Assembly: GCA_016778895.1 (NCBI GenBank)
Contig: JADHOR010000016.1
Location: 1-38,430 of the forward strand
Direction of reading: 5' to 3'
Source of the DNA: Candidatus Puniceispirillum sp.
GTDB lineage: Bacteria; Pseudomonadota; Alphaproteobacteria; Puniceispirillales; Puniceispirillaceae
Length of the DNA: 38,430 bases
Positions 24,621 to 33,348 of this stretch are shown here, one piece after another (position 1 is the first letter of the stretch; each line of letters starts with the position of its first letter). The notes under the pieces were generated by a model that worked only from the letters and a program-made list of their open reading frames with translations, did not search any database and was not told the origin of the DNA. A program made the translations under genes and the position numbers.

Positions 24621-25373
24621 CTAGTCCTCATCTCCGAGATAGGCCGTTTTTACCGCCTGATTGGTACTGATTTCATCGACGGTTCCGGCGGCAATTACAC
24701 TGCCCTCGACCAAGACCGTAAGGCGGTCGGCAAGGCGAAACACCGCATCCATGTCATGCTCGATCAGTAAAATCGCCACATCGCCACGAAGCCCGTCAAT
24801 GATTTCGGTCATGCGCTGGCCATCGTCTGGGCCGGCACCGGCCATTGGTTCATCCAGCAATAAAAGGCTGGGCGATGCGGCCATTGCCAACGCCAGTTCC
24901 AGCATCCGCCGTTCACCATGCGCAAGGTCACTAACCATCGTATCAGCACGGCTGGATAGCCCAACCCGATCAAGGATCGCAATGGCACCGTCAATCAATT
25001 GAGGGTTAGAAAAAGCTGGTTGTAAAAACCGAAAACTTTGGCCAAGGCGCGCATGCTCGGCAATGATGCCATTTTGCAAAACGGTGAAATCCATCAACAC
25101 ATTGCTGATCTGGAATGACCGGCCAATCCCGGCGCGGATACGCGCTGGCACCGAAAGGCCGGTTAGATCGCGCCCATTTAACAGCACCTGGCCGGAGTCG
25201 GGTTTTAATGCGCCGTAAATCTGCTGGATCAGAGTGGTTTTTCCAGCACCATTCGGGCCGATTAACGCATGGATTTCCCCGGGCATTACGGTTAATGACA
25301 GGTTATTTGTTGCGGTCAATGCACCGAATGATTTTGTGATGTCGCGAAGCTCTAGAACGGGATTTGTCATCAT
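24621..25373 (-). CDS. livG: ABC transporter ATP-binding protein, LivG type
   Basis: 250 residues. Walker A GPNGAGKT at 39-46; degenerate signature LAHGERRMLELALA typical of LivG; Walker B LLLLDEPMAG; H-loop LLIEHDMDAV. Two ATG codons in tandem (25373 and 25370) overlap the livM stop in ATGATGA, so translation is probably coupled to livM; either ATG may be used. Energises uptake by the LivHM permease. Confidence 0.93.
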   Translation of the reverse strand: MMTNPVLELRDITKSFGALTATNNLSLTVMPGEIHALIGPNGAGKTTLIQQIYGALKPDSGQVLLNGRDLTGLSVPARIRAGIGRSFQISNVLMDFTVLQNGIIAEHARLGQSFRFLQPAFSNPQLIDGAIAILDRVGLSSRADTMVSDLAHGERRMLELALAMAASPSLLLLDEPMAGAGPDDGQRMTEIIDGLRGDVAILLIEHDMDAVFRLADRLTVLVEGSVIAAGTVDEISTNQAVKTAYLGDED

Positions 25374-26392
25374 TTCACCGCTGTTTTGCCCAGCCCGAGG
25401 TGGGGCAGAATTTTGCTGTCGATCAGGCCGACCAATCCTCCGCGTCCAAATAGCACCACCATGATTAACAGCGGTCCGAACAACACCATCCAGTTCTCCG
25501 CATAGGCCGGTACCAGTGCGCCAAGCATCAATGGTAAAAATTCTTCAAGTAACAGAAAGACAATCGCCCCAAGCAACGGACCTGCTAACGTTCCAAGCCC
25601 GCCAAGAATTATGATGATCATCAACTCACCTGACCGTGTCCAATGCATGATGTCGGGTGATACATATTCCTGCCAACTGGCAAACAAACTGCCCGCTAGC
25701 CCGCAGATCACCGCTGAAATCACATAGCCGGTGATTTTAAAATGAAGTGGCACAAGCCCCATCGCCTCAACACGCGACTCATTGCTTTTGATGGCACGCA
25801 AGGTCACCCCAAAGCGGGATCGCACAATAAACATTAACAAAAGCGCGACAATTGCCAGCATCACCCAAATCAGAAAATATAGCCGCAAAGGTTCATAAAG
25901 ATCGATCAGCAGAAATTCGGCGCGGTCAATGCTCATGCCGTCATCACCGCCAAATTGCTCAAGCGAGACGAACAGAAAAAACAGCATCTGCGCAAAGGCA
26001 AGCGTGATCATAATAAAATAGATGCCTGTTGTGCGCAGCGCCAGATAGCCGATCACCAATCCCAGACTGGCACATACCGCGACACTAAGCAGGATATGCG
26101 CCCAGCCATTCATTAGACCATAGTACTGACCAATGCCAACACAATAGGCGCCAATGCCGATGAAGGCCGCATGACCGAACGAGACCATGCCACCATAGCC
26201 AAGGACAAGATTAAGCCCCATTGCCGCCATGCCGAGAAGCATTATCCGCATCGCAACATCGTTCCAGAACGGCAGATCAACAAGCTGCGTTACGATTGGA
26301 AAAACTGCAAACCCGGCAATTAACAGCCATAGAAATTTATTGTCACTGATGCCGGCGTGAACTAGACCAAAAAACTTTAATAATCCGGTCAT
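25370..26392 (-). CDS. livM: ABC transporter permease, LivM type
   Basis: 340 residues with about nine to ten hydrophobic helices. It contains the LivM hallmarks MGLNLVLGYGGMVSFGHAAF near 60-80 and the cytoplasmic coupling segment around SRFGVTLRAIKSNESRVEAMG. Its stop codon overlaps the livG start and its start lies four bases after the livH stop, so the four cytoplasmic/membrane components are one operon. Confidence 0.93.
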   Translation of the reverse strand: MTGLLKFFGLVHAGISDNKFLWLLIAGFAVFPIVTQLVDLPFWNDVAMRIMLLGMAAMGLNLVLGYGGMVSFGHAAFIGIGAYCVGIGQYYGLMNGWAHILLSVAVCASLGLVIGYLALRTTGIYFIMITLAFAQMLFFLFVSLEQFGGDDGMSIDRAEFLLIDLYEPLRLYFLIWVMLAIVALLLMFIVRSRFGVTLRAIKSNESRVEAMGLVPLHFKITGYVISAVICGLAGSLFASWQEYVSPDIMHWTRSGELMIIIILGGLGTLAGPLLGAIVFLLLEEFLPLMLGALVPAYAENWMVLFGPLLIMVVLFGRGGLVGLIDSKILPHLGLGKTAVK

Positions 26393-26396
26393 ACAA

Positions 26397-27317
26397 CTAT
26401 CCCTTGGCTGGAAACAGGCCGGTTGGCCGGAAAATCAGCACGACTGCCATCAGAATATAGATCAGCATTGACGCGAGTGCAGGCCCGGCACCGTCGGCGG
26501 CTGCCTGTTCGACAAACAACCGCAAAATTGATGGCAGGAAGACCCGCCCAAGAGTGTCAACCAGCCCGATAATAATCGCCGCAACAAAGGCGCCGCGAAC
26601 CGAACCAATGCCGCCAATGATGATCACCACCAGCGACAGAATCAGCAAAGGCTCACCCATACCCGACTGTACCGCGGTCAACGGCCCCAGCATCATGCCA
26701 GCCACACCGGCGAGGCATGCGCCAGTCGCAAAGATCAGCCGGAATAAAATTTTGATATTAACCCCTAGCGCGGCCGTCATTTCCGGATTGTTTGCCCCAG
26801 CGCGCACCATCGCACCAACGCGGGTTTTAGACACAAATAAATGGATCCCCAGCGCAATGATAAGGCCTACACCGATCACCCCAAGCCGGAAAGCCGGATA
26901 GGGTGTGTCAGGTAAAATCTCGACAAAGCCCGACAGCGACGGCGGCAAATCTGAATAAATTGCGGCCGGACCAAAGCCAATACGAATAGCCTCGTTAAAA
27001 AACAGGATAAGACCAAAGGTCGCCAAGACCTGTTCCATATGATCGCGTCGGTAAAGATGCCGGATGATTAATAATTCAAGAAGATAGCCACTTGCAAATG
27101 TAAGGGGGATCGCCAGACCCAGCCCTACAAAGAAATTGCCCGTCGCTTGGGTGATCGCCGCCGCCGCATAGGCGCCAATCATAACCTGCGCACCATGCGC
27201 CAGAAAGACGAAATCCATAATCCCCAGAATAAGGGTCAAACCGGCAGCAACCAGAAACAAGGTAACGCCGGCTTGCAGGCCGTTGAAAGTCTGTTCAAGA
27301 ATAAGGGTAAGTGTCAT
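26397..27317 (-). CDS. livH: ABC transporter permease, LivH type
   Basis: 306 residues with about eight hydrophobic helices. Typical LivH features: FNGLQAGVTLFLVAAGLTLI at the N-terminus, the FVFLAHGAQVMIGAY block, coupling loop RVGAMVRAGANNPEMTAALG and GGIGSVRGAFVAAIIIGLVD. Forms the membrane channel with LivM. It follows livK after 93 bases that contain a strong hairpin. Confidence 0.93.
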   Translation of the reverse strand: MTLTLILEQTFNGLQAGVTLFLVAAGLTLILGIMDFVFLAHGAQVMIGAYAAAAITQATGNFFVGLGLAIPLTFASGYLLELLIIRHLYRRDHMEQVLATFGLILFFNEAIRIGFGPAAIYSDLPPSLSGFVEILPDTPYPAFRLGVIGVGLIIALGIHLFVSKTRVGAMVRAGANNPEMTAALGVNIKILFRLIFATGACLAGVAGMMLGPLTAVQSGMGEPLLILSLVVIIIGGIGSVRGAFVAAIIIGLVDTLGRVFLPSILRLFVEQAAADGAGPALASMLIYILMAVVLIFRPTGLFPAKG

Positions 27318-27366
27318 AGGCCGTAACCTGTCGCGCTAGCCGCGCCGTTGTGCAGACTGTTTGTTC

Positions 27367-27399
27367 CCAGCCAGCAGAACAGAAACGGCCGCTGGCTGG
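27367..27399. terminator. intercistronic hairpin between livK and livH
   Basis: A perfect 9-bp stem (CCAGCCAGC 27367-27375 with GCTGGCTGG 27391-27399, 15-base loop) lies 11 bases past the livK stop. On the minus strand, in which livK and livH are read, no T run follows, so partial termination or protection of livK mRNA from 3' decay is likely, giving more binding protein than permease. On the plus strand six T residues follow it, so it also has the form of a terminator against antisense transcription. Confidence 0.75.
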
Positions 27400-27410
27400 T
27401 TTTTTAGGAT

Positions 27411-28565
27411 TTAGAATTTACAATTTACTGCATATGAGTCGGCGTGATTATTAAAGACAGTGCCAATCACCTTGGTTGTGACAACGCCGTCAGCATCTTT
27501 CACTGTTTCACGCAGATAGATATTCTGGATTGGAAAATGATTTGTGTTCATTTTCAGATTGCCGCGGGTAGTTGGGATGTCGCCACTGGCCAGTGCGGCG
27601 CGCATTTTGGCGGTGTCCTTGCTACCAGATTTTGCAATTGCATAATCGATCGCCAAGATCGTGTCATAGGCCTGTGCCGCATAAAAAGACGGATAGCCGC
27701 CAAACTGGGCTTTGTAATCGGAAACAAATTTCTTATTGATCGGATTATCAAGATCGGGTGACCAAGTTTGTGTTCCAAGGATGCCAAGAGCCGAGTCTTT
27801 CAAGGCCGGTAATGATACCCCGTCAACGGTAAATACCTGATAGAGTTTGCTAACCCCATCCATGCCCGCCTGCTTCCACTGTTTGACAAAATTAATCCCC
27901 ATACCGCCAGGCTGGAAAATCATCGTTGTTTCAGGCTTGGCGGCGCGCAATGCCGACAGTTCGGCCTGAAAATCAGACTGACCTAGCTTGGTGTATACTT
28001 CGCCAACCACGTTACCTTTGTAATAGCGTTTAAAGCCGGACAGCAGGTCCTTGCCGGCCTGATAGTTTGGCGCCATCAGATAAACAGATTTGATGCCAGC
28101 ATCCTGCATATGTTTGCCCATGGCCTCTGGTGTCTGATCATTCTGCCATGACATGGAAAAGAAATTCTCGTGACATTGATCACCGGCAATCGGCGACGGG
28201 CCAGCGTTCGAGCTAATCAGCAAATTGCCTGCACGGGTTACCGGCTTGTGAATCGCCATCAACAGATTTGACCAGATAACGCCGGCGACAATGTCCACCC
28301 GGTCGCTTTTCAGCAAACGGTTAGCGAGCTGTTTAGCGATATCGGGTTTGCGCTGATCATCGGCATAGATGATTTCAGCATCCATGCCGCCAAGCTTGCC
28401 GCCCTTGTGCTGCATGGCCAGATTGACTGCATTCTGCATCTGCTTGCCAATAATGCCGGCACCGCCGGACAATGTGGTCATATAGCCAATCTTGACGCTT
28501 TCGGCCATTGCCGGCACTGCGGCCATTGCCGCCGTGAAAGCGCAAATCGTCATAAGTTTTTTCAT
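27411..28565 (-). CDS. livK: periplasmic substrate-binding protein, LivK family (Peripla_BP_6)
   Basis: 384 residues. A clear signal peptide (MKKLMTICAFTAAMAAVPAMA, cut before ES) sends it to the periplasm, followed by the type I binding-protein fold: SVKIGYMTTLSGGAGIIGKQ, IYADDQRKPDIAKQLANRLL and SSNAGPSPIAGDQCHENFFS. It delivers the solute to LivHMGF. Members of this group bind branched-chain amino acids, amides or aromatic acids. Because the operon ends in a 3-oxoadipyl-CoA-type thiolase and lies beside paaG, an aromatic or dicarboxylic acid is the better guess than leucine. The 198 bases upstream hold its promoter and no other gene. Confidence 0.9.
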   Translation of the reverse strand: MKKLMTICAFTAAMAAVPAMAESVKIGYMTTLSGGAGIIGKQMQNAVNLAMQHKGGKLGGMDAEIIYADDQRKPDIAKQLANRLLKSDRVDIVAGVIWSNLLMAIHKPVTRAGNLLISSNAGPSPIAGDQCHENFFSMSWQNDQTPEAMGKHMQDAGIKSVYLMAPNYQAGKDLLSGFKRYYKGNVVGEVYTKLGQSDFQAELSALRAAKPETTMIFQPGGMGINFVKQWKQAGMDGVSKLYQVFTVDGVSLPALKDSALGILGTQTWSPDLDNPINKKFVSDYKAQFGGYPSFYAAQAYDTILAIDYAIAKSGSKDTAKMRAALASGDIPTTRGNLKMNTNHFPIQNIYLRETVKDADGVVTTKVIGTVFNNHADSYAVNCKF

Positions 28566-28763
28566 CTTTATCTCCCTCGAAATGCAATCCGGCTTATCGC
28601 CGATTTATTCGTTCTTATCGTGGTATTGTCTGGCATGATCTGATTTTGTCGATACCATTTCGAAACATTTTGCCTCTGCCCCATCATTGCCAATTCCAAG
28701 CCGTGACGCAATGCGCTTTTCAGTATTCGCCATATTTTATGGTGCGGTGTCCGGTTGTTACTT

Positions 28764-29996
28764 TTAGCCGCCGATAACCCGTGTCACCAGCATCAAAAGC
28801 CCAATGGCACCAATAATATATGACGCCGGAACTGCGATCAGACGCCGGTACCACAGCGCGTTGCCCGCGGCGACACCAAATAGCAAAAAGGCAGGTAAAA
28901 CAACGGCAAGCTGACCCAGCTCAACACCGATGTTAAAGCTAATCAGGCTGAGTATAAACCGGCTGTGGGCAAGGCCGATATCGCCAAGCACACTGGCAAA
29001 GCCAAGCCCATGAAGAAGTCCAAATCCGAAAATCACCGCCAATCGTCCACCGCCCAAACGGTTGCTACGCAAATTTTCAAAGGCGATATAAATGATGGAC
29101 GCGGCGATTAATGGCTCGATAATTTCCGGCGACACCGTAATATAGCCGGTGCTAGCCAGCATCAATGTTGTCGTATGTGCCAGTGTAAACAGCGTGACCT
29201 GCCCCAGCAGTGGCCGCCAGCGCGCGGCATAGAAAAACAGCCCCAAAACGAACAGAATGTGATCAAGCCCCTTTGGCACAATATGAACAAAACCAATTTT
29301 AATATAATCAAGTGCGACGGTAAGAGCTGGTTGCGCCGTGGTACCACTGGTCAGGATTGGCGCGGTTATCGCCCCCGGTTCAAGATAACCGGTATAGAGG
29401 GTTTCCGGTGCTTTCTTCGGGTCTTGCTGGCGGACAACCAATGGACCAAGATTAGCAGCCCAGCCAAAGCGGACGCTTTTATCGGCGGGGTCAAGCATGG
29501 CTGATATAACCAGCTTGCTGCTTCGCGGCAGGCTGATAGCCGGATTATCCTCAACGGTGATTGTTTGAAGCTGAAAGTCGAGAGGCCGAAAATCACCGTC
29601 TGCTGCATATCCGGCAAGACCGGAAAGACTCTGTTTGAATTCGGGCCATCTTGCGGTGAATTCTGCGGCTAATTCTGCGGCGGGTAAGTGACGAAGCGCA
29701 TCATATTTGGCGCCTTGCGGTGCTTCATCAGTGTCGCTCACCTGGCTGGCATCAAGGCCGGCAAGAAACAGCTCGACATTCAAATCAATATTAATGTGAA
29801 GGCGGCTGGATGCGCCAGTTTCGCCGTCACCGCCGGCCGCGTGCGATAGTGATAAATCGGCAACCGCTGGGCGGATTTCATGCGCCAGTGCCAGCATGCT
29901 GAACGGGCCGATCAATAAAAGGAAAAAGCACAAACCAAGACGGCATGATAAGGCTTTACAATTGGCAATTAATAGTCTGAAATCTTTACGAAACAT
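28764..29996 (-). CDS. HupE/UreJ-type membrane protein
   Basis: 410 residues. A signal peptide (about 1-38, cut before HEIRPA) is followed by an extracytoplasmic domain of ~190 residues and then about seven hydrophobic helices. The membrane part carries the HupE/UreJ_2 blocks HIVPKGLDHILFVLGLFF, LFTLAHTTTLML and FGLLHGLGFASVLGDIGL, with His and Asp residues likely to handle a metal. Small HupE proteins are nickel permeases; this larger form has no established substrate. It is divergent from an exported DUF4198 protein 64 bp away, another family linked to metal uptake, which supports a joint role in metal handling (inference). Confidence 0.82.
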   Translation of the reverse strand: MFRKDFRLLIANCKALSCRLGLCFFLLLIGPFSMLALAHEIRPAVADLSLSHAAGGDGETGASSRLHINIDLNVELFLAGLDASQVSDTDEAPQGAKYDALRHLPAAELAAEFTARWPEFKQSLSGLAGYAADGDFRPLDFQLQTITVEDNPAISLPRSSKLVISAMLDPADKSVRFGWAANLGPLVVRQQDPKKAPETLYTGYLEPGAITAPILTSGTTAQPALTVALDYIKIGFVHIVPKGLDHILFVLGLFFYAARWRPLLGQVTLFTLAHTTTLMLASTGYITVSPEIIEPLIAASIIYIAFENLRSNRLGGGRLAVIFGFGLLHGLGFASVLGDIGLAHSRFILSLISFNIGVELGQLAVVLPAFLLFGVAAGNALWYRRLIAVPASYIIGAIGLLMLVTRVIGG

Positions 29997-30060
29997 GAAT
30001 TGTTCAACTTTACGGTCTTTTGAGGATGTGATTATTATTTACGCTGTTATGAGGGTGAGT

Positions 30061-30960
30061 GTGGCGGCACGATGGATCGTCAAAATAACCTGTGAAGTGA
30101 CTAAAATAGGGTTATTGTTTGCCGGGTTTCTGTTGGCTATACCGGCATTGCCACAGGCTCACGAATTCTGGATCGAGCCCTCGTCCTTCCAGCCCAAAAC
30201 GAATCAAATTTTAACCGCAGATTTGTTGATTGGCACTGATTATTTAGGCTCATCGGGAATTTATGTTCCGGATCAGATCGAGGCATTCGCCTTTTTACGG
30301 CCGAAGGCAGCTGGTCCTGCAGGTAATCACTCGGATGATCAGATCGAACGGCAAGAGATTTCTGGCCGCTATGGTGATCGCCCGGCCGGAAAGTTCAATT
30401 CCGGTGCCGCGGGTCTGGGCATTATTTTGCATCAAACCGCGCCAATTCGCATGGTCTATTCATCAACCACAAAGTTTGATGATTTTGCCCGTGAAAAAGG
30501 CTTTGATCAGGCGTTTGAACAGCATCAGAGACTCGGTCTTGCGCTGGATAAGATTACCGAGCGCTATCAACGTTTCGCCAAAAGTCTGATTAATGTTGGT
30601 GAGCCTGTTACGGCTGGCGCTGGAATTGATCGCCACCTTGGTCTGGCGATCGAGCTTGTTGCCGAGAAAAATCCTTATCAATTGCCACCTTTAGAGACTA
30701 TGCCAATCCGTCTTTATGCCAGCGGCAAGCCACTGGCCAATGCCCAGATTACTGTCTTTACCCGGCATAATCCGCGCGATGTTGAGGTAGCAAAATACCG
30801 AACTGATCAGGCAGGGCGAGCGCATTTTGCCGTTTTGGCTGGGCGTGATTACCTTGTTGATAGTGTGATTCTGCGACCGTTACCAGAAGCGGATGTGGGC
30901 GACGCGATGTGGGAATCGCTTTGGGCATCATTAACCTTCCAAATACCTGCGAAAAAATAG
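30061..30960 (+). CDS. exported DUF4198-family protein
   Basis: About 300 residues. A hydrophobic signal segment (KIGLLFAGFLLAIPALPQA) precedes AHEFWIEPSSFQPKTNQILT, the usual mature start of DUF4198 proteins, which are periplasmic beta-sandwich proteins found with nickel/cobalt transport genes. The C-terminal half (PIRLYASGKPLANAQITVF, then VAKYRTDQAGRAHFAVLAGRDYLV) is an Ig-like/carboxypeptidase-regulatory-like module. The start is uncertain: GTG 30061 has GAGGG five bases upstream and is chosen, while ATG 30049 is possible without a good ribosome binding site. The frame runs open further upstream but there it overlaps the divergent hupE-like gene. Function unknown; metal binding or delivery is inferred from family and neighbour. 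Confidence 0.75.
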   Translation: MAARWIVKITCEVTKIGLLFAGFLLAIPALPQAHEFWIEPSSFQPKTNQILTADLLIGTDYLGSSGIYVPDQIEAFAFLRPKAAGPAGNHSDDQIERQEISGRYGDRPAGKFNSGAAGLGIILHQTAPIRMVYSSTTKFDDFAREKGFDQAFEQHQRLGLALDKITERYQRFAKSLINVGEPVTAGAGIDRHLGLAIELVAEKNPYQLPPLETMPIRLYASGKPLANAQITVFTRHNPRDVEVAKYRTDQAGRAHFAVLAGRDYLVDSVILRPLPEADVGDAMWESLWASLTFQIPAKK

Positions 30961-31079
30961 GCAGCCAAAAAATATGAAAATGTGCCAATAATCAAAGAGC
31001 CAAGAAACAATGAACCGAGAAACAGTGAGCCGGACAGGCTTGGCGGGTGCGAGGCAAAATAATTATTGGGACCAATATT

Positions 31080-32348
31080 ATGAATAGTGATGCGAATATG
31101 ATCGGCCGTAATCTGCGAATTGACGCAGACCGGCTATGGAACAGCCTGATGGAAATGGCAAAAATTGGCCCGGGTGTTGCGGGCGGTAATAATCGGCAGG
31201 CGCTTACCGATGATGACGCGGCGGCGCGGCGCCTGTTTCAGACATGGTGCGAGGCCGAGGGGCTGGCCCTTCAGACTGATCAGATGGGCAATATGTTTGC
31301 CCGCCGTGATGGCGTGGATAACAGCCTGCCGCCGGTCATGGTCGGCAGCCACCTTGATACCCAGCCAACTGGCGGAAAATATGATGGGCCGCTTGGCGTT
31401 CTGGCGGCGTTGGAGATTATCCGCAGCCTGAACGAGGCGGGACTGAAAACCCGCCACCCGATCGAGATTGTTAACTGGACGAATGAAGAAGGTTGCCGTT
31501 TTGCTCCGCCAATGATGGCATCGGGCGTTTTCGCCGGTGTGCATAGTCTGGAATGGGCTTATCAGCGTACCGATGCGACTGGCGCAAGTTTTGGTGATGA
31601 ATTGAAGCGGATTGGCTGGGTCGGAGATGAACCGGTAGGCGGCCGGCCAGTTGCGGCCTTTTTTGAGCTTCATATCGAACAGGGGCCAATTTTAGAGGAT
31701 TCGAACATTGATATTGGCGTCGTTACCCATGGGCAGGGGCTGAACTGGATTCGTATTACCCTGACTGGAAAGGAGGCGCATACCGGATCAACGCCGATGG
31801 CCTCACGGGTGAATGCCGGCCTTGGCATGGCGCAGATCACGTTAATGGCGCATCAGATTGCGATGAAGAACGCACCGCGCGCCGTCGGTGCGGTTGGGCA
31901 TTGCGACATTTTCCCAAATTCAACCAATATCATCCCCGGCAAGGCCATATTTACCGTCGATTTTCGCAGCCCTGATCCTGAGGTGATTTCGGCGATGAAT
32001 GCCGAGCTGCAAGCCGGTGCAAATGAAATTGCGGCGTCACTTGGACTTGGAATCGAGATTGAGCTTGCCGGTGCGTTTGATCCGGTGGCATTTGATCAGG
32101 CCTGTATTGACCGGGTGCGCGGTGCTGCAGACCGGCTTGGCTATAGTCGTATGGATTTAGTTTCAGGCGCTGGGCATGATGCCTTTTGGATGAGCAAGGT
32201 TGCGCCAACTGCGATGATTATGTGTCCTTGTGTTGGTGGGTTATCGCATAATGAAGCCGAAGAAATCAGTCAGGACTGGGCAGCAGCAAGTGCCAATGTC
32301 CTGTTTCATGCTGTTGTCGAAACCGCCGGCTTGATCAGTGATGGCTAG
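31080..32348 (+). CDS. M20-family Zn-dependent amidohydrolase (N-carbamoyl-L-amino acid hydrolase / beta-ureidopropionase type)
   Basis: 422 residues. Two-metal amidohydrolase with the expected ligands: H91 (VGSHLDTQPTGGKYDG), D102, E136/E137 (NWTNEEGCRFAP), H198 (FELHIEQGP) and H390 (GGLSHNEAE); a further active-site His lies at 366 (SGAGHDAFW). The GSHLDTQPTGGKYDG wording is typical of carbamoylases/ureidopropionases and differs from allantoate amidohydrolases. It splits an N-carbamoyl amino acid into amino acid, CO2 and ammonia, as in pyrimidine or hydantoin breakdown. No hydantoinase gene is in the window. GGGA eight bases before ATG 31080 supports the start over GTG 31047. A dehydrogenase gene follows after 68 bp. 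Confidence 0.87.
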   Translation: MNSDANMIGRNLRIDADRLWNSLMEMAKIGPGVAGGNNRQALTDDDAAARRLFQTWCEAEGLALQTDQMGNMFARRDGVDNSLPPVMVGSHLDTQPTGGKYDGPLGVLAALEIIRSLNEAGLKTRHPIEIVNWTNEEGCRFAPPMMASGVFAGVHSLEWAYQRTDATGASFGDELKRIGWVGDEPVGGRPVAAFFELHIEQGPILEDSNIDIGVVTHGQGLNWIRITLTGKEAHTGSTPMASRVNAGLGMAQITLMAHQIAMKNAPRAVGAVGHCDIFPNSTNIIPGKAIFTVDFRSPDPEVISAMNAELQAGANEIAASLGLGIEIELAGAFDPVAFDQACIDRVRGAADRLGYSRMDLVSGAGHDAFWMSKVAPTAMIMCPCVGGLSHNEAEEISQDWAAASANVLFHAVVETAGLISDG

Positions 32349-32416
32349 CGGCTGACCCATCAAAACGCCGGGGTGAAAAACTGCAGTTAAGGGGCCTAAG
32401 TCAAGAGGTTAAATAC

Positions 32417-33328
32417 ATGAAAGATCGGTTAAATTCAGCCCCCGTTATTGGCATCGTTGGCCTTGGCAATGCGGGTGGTGCGATCGCTGCCGCCTTCGCC
32501 GCATTTGCACCGGTTCATGGCTATGACCAGAATGCCGAACGGCGTGACCGGGCAGCGGTAAATGGCATCATTACCCATGATGATCTTGGCGGCGTTGCGA
32601 TGGCGGCGGATGTCATTATCCTGTCATTACCTCATCCAGATATCTCGTTCGCGGTAACGAACCAGCTGCTTGCCGCGGCGCGCCAACCACAATTGATTAT
32701 CGAGACCAGTACGGTCACCCCGCAAAGCGCGATTGATTGTGCCGCAATGAGCGCGCGGCATAATGTCTGTTTTGTTGATGCTGCCATCGCTGGCGGTGTT
32801 GCCAGCATGGCAAGCGGTCAGATGACCTTCTTTATGGGCGGTGATGATGCCGCCAAAGCCATTGCAAAGCCGATCCTCGAGCCGGTAGCGGCGGATATTT
32901 ACGATCTTGGTAAAACTGGCGCGGGCATGGGCATCAAGGTGGTTAATAATGCAGTCATGCACGCGCTTATGGTGGTGCTGATCGAGGCTTTTTCAATGTC
33001 AAAGAAACTGGAGGTTTCTAGCGATATATTCATCTCGATCCTTAACCGCGAGGAGGGGATGTTGCGCCCGTTGCTTCACCGGGTGCGAGAACGAATGAAA
33101 TATGGTGATTTTGACGGTGGCATGTCGGTAACGAATGCGCGCAAGGATTCGTGCCTTGCGCTGGAAACTGCACAGCAGCTTGGCGTGCCGCTTTTTGCTA
33201 TTTCGGCGTCGCACACGCCTTATGAAATCGCTGCGGCAAACGGGCTTGGCGAGGCTGATTATGCAGCGCTGTCCCGTTTGTGGGAGGAGTGGGCAAAGAT
33301 CATTTTCAAAGACGCCAACAAGCCCTAG
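32417..33328 (+). CDS. 3-hydroxyisobutyrate-dehydrogenase-like NAD(P)-dependent oxidoreductase
   Basis: 303 residues. The N-terminal Rossmann site is GIVGLGNAGG (12-21) and the following HGYDQNAERR (34-43) has the Asp favouring NAD. The substrate-binding STVTPQS (98-104) and catalytic K174 in GMGIKVVNNAV are the beta-hydroxyacid dehydrogenase signatures. The AIAGGV block replaces the more usual APVSGG. It oxidises a 3-hydroxyacid such as 3-hydroxyisobutyrate, tartronate semialdehyde or a relative; the substrate is not readable. AGAGG about nine bases before the ATG supports the start. It probably shares a transcript with the upstream amidohydrolase; a link to beta-amino acid breakdown (3-aminoisobutyrate to 3-hydroxyisobutyrate) is possible. 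Confidence 0.86.
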   Translation: MKDRLNSAPVIGIVGLGNAGGAIAAAFAAFAPVHGYDQNAERRDRAAVNGIITHDDLGGVAMAADVIILSLPHPDISFAVTNQLLAAARQPQLIIETSTVTPQSAIDCAAMSARHNVCFVDAAIAGGVASMASGQMTFFMGGDDAAKAIAKPILEPVAADIYDLGKTGAGMGIKVVNNAVMHALMVVLIEAFSMSKKLEVSSDIFISILNREEGMLRPLLHRVRERMKYGDFDGGMSVTNARKDSCLALETAQQLGVPLFAISASHTPYEIAAANGLGEADYAALSRLWEEWAKIIFKDANKP

Positions 33329-33348
33329 CCCGGCCGATGTGACAATTG

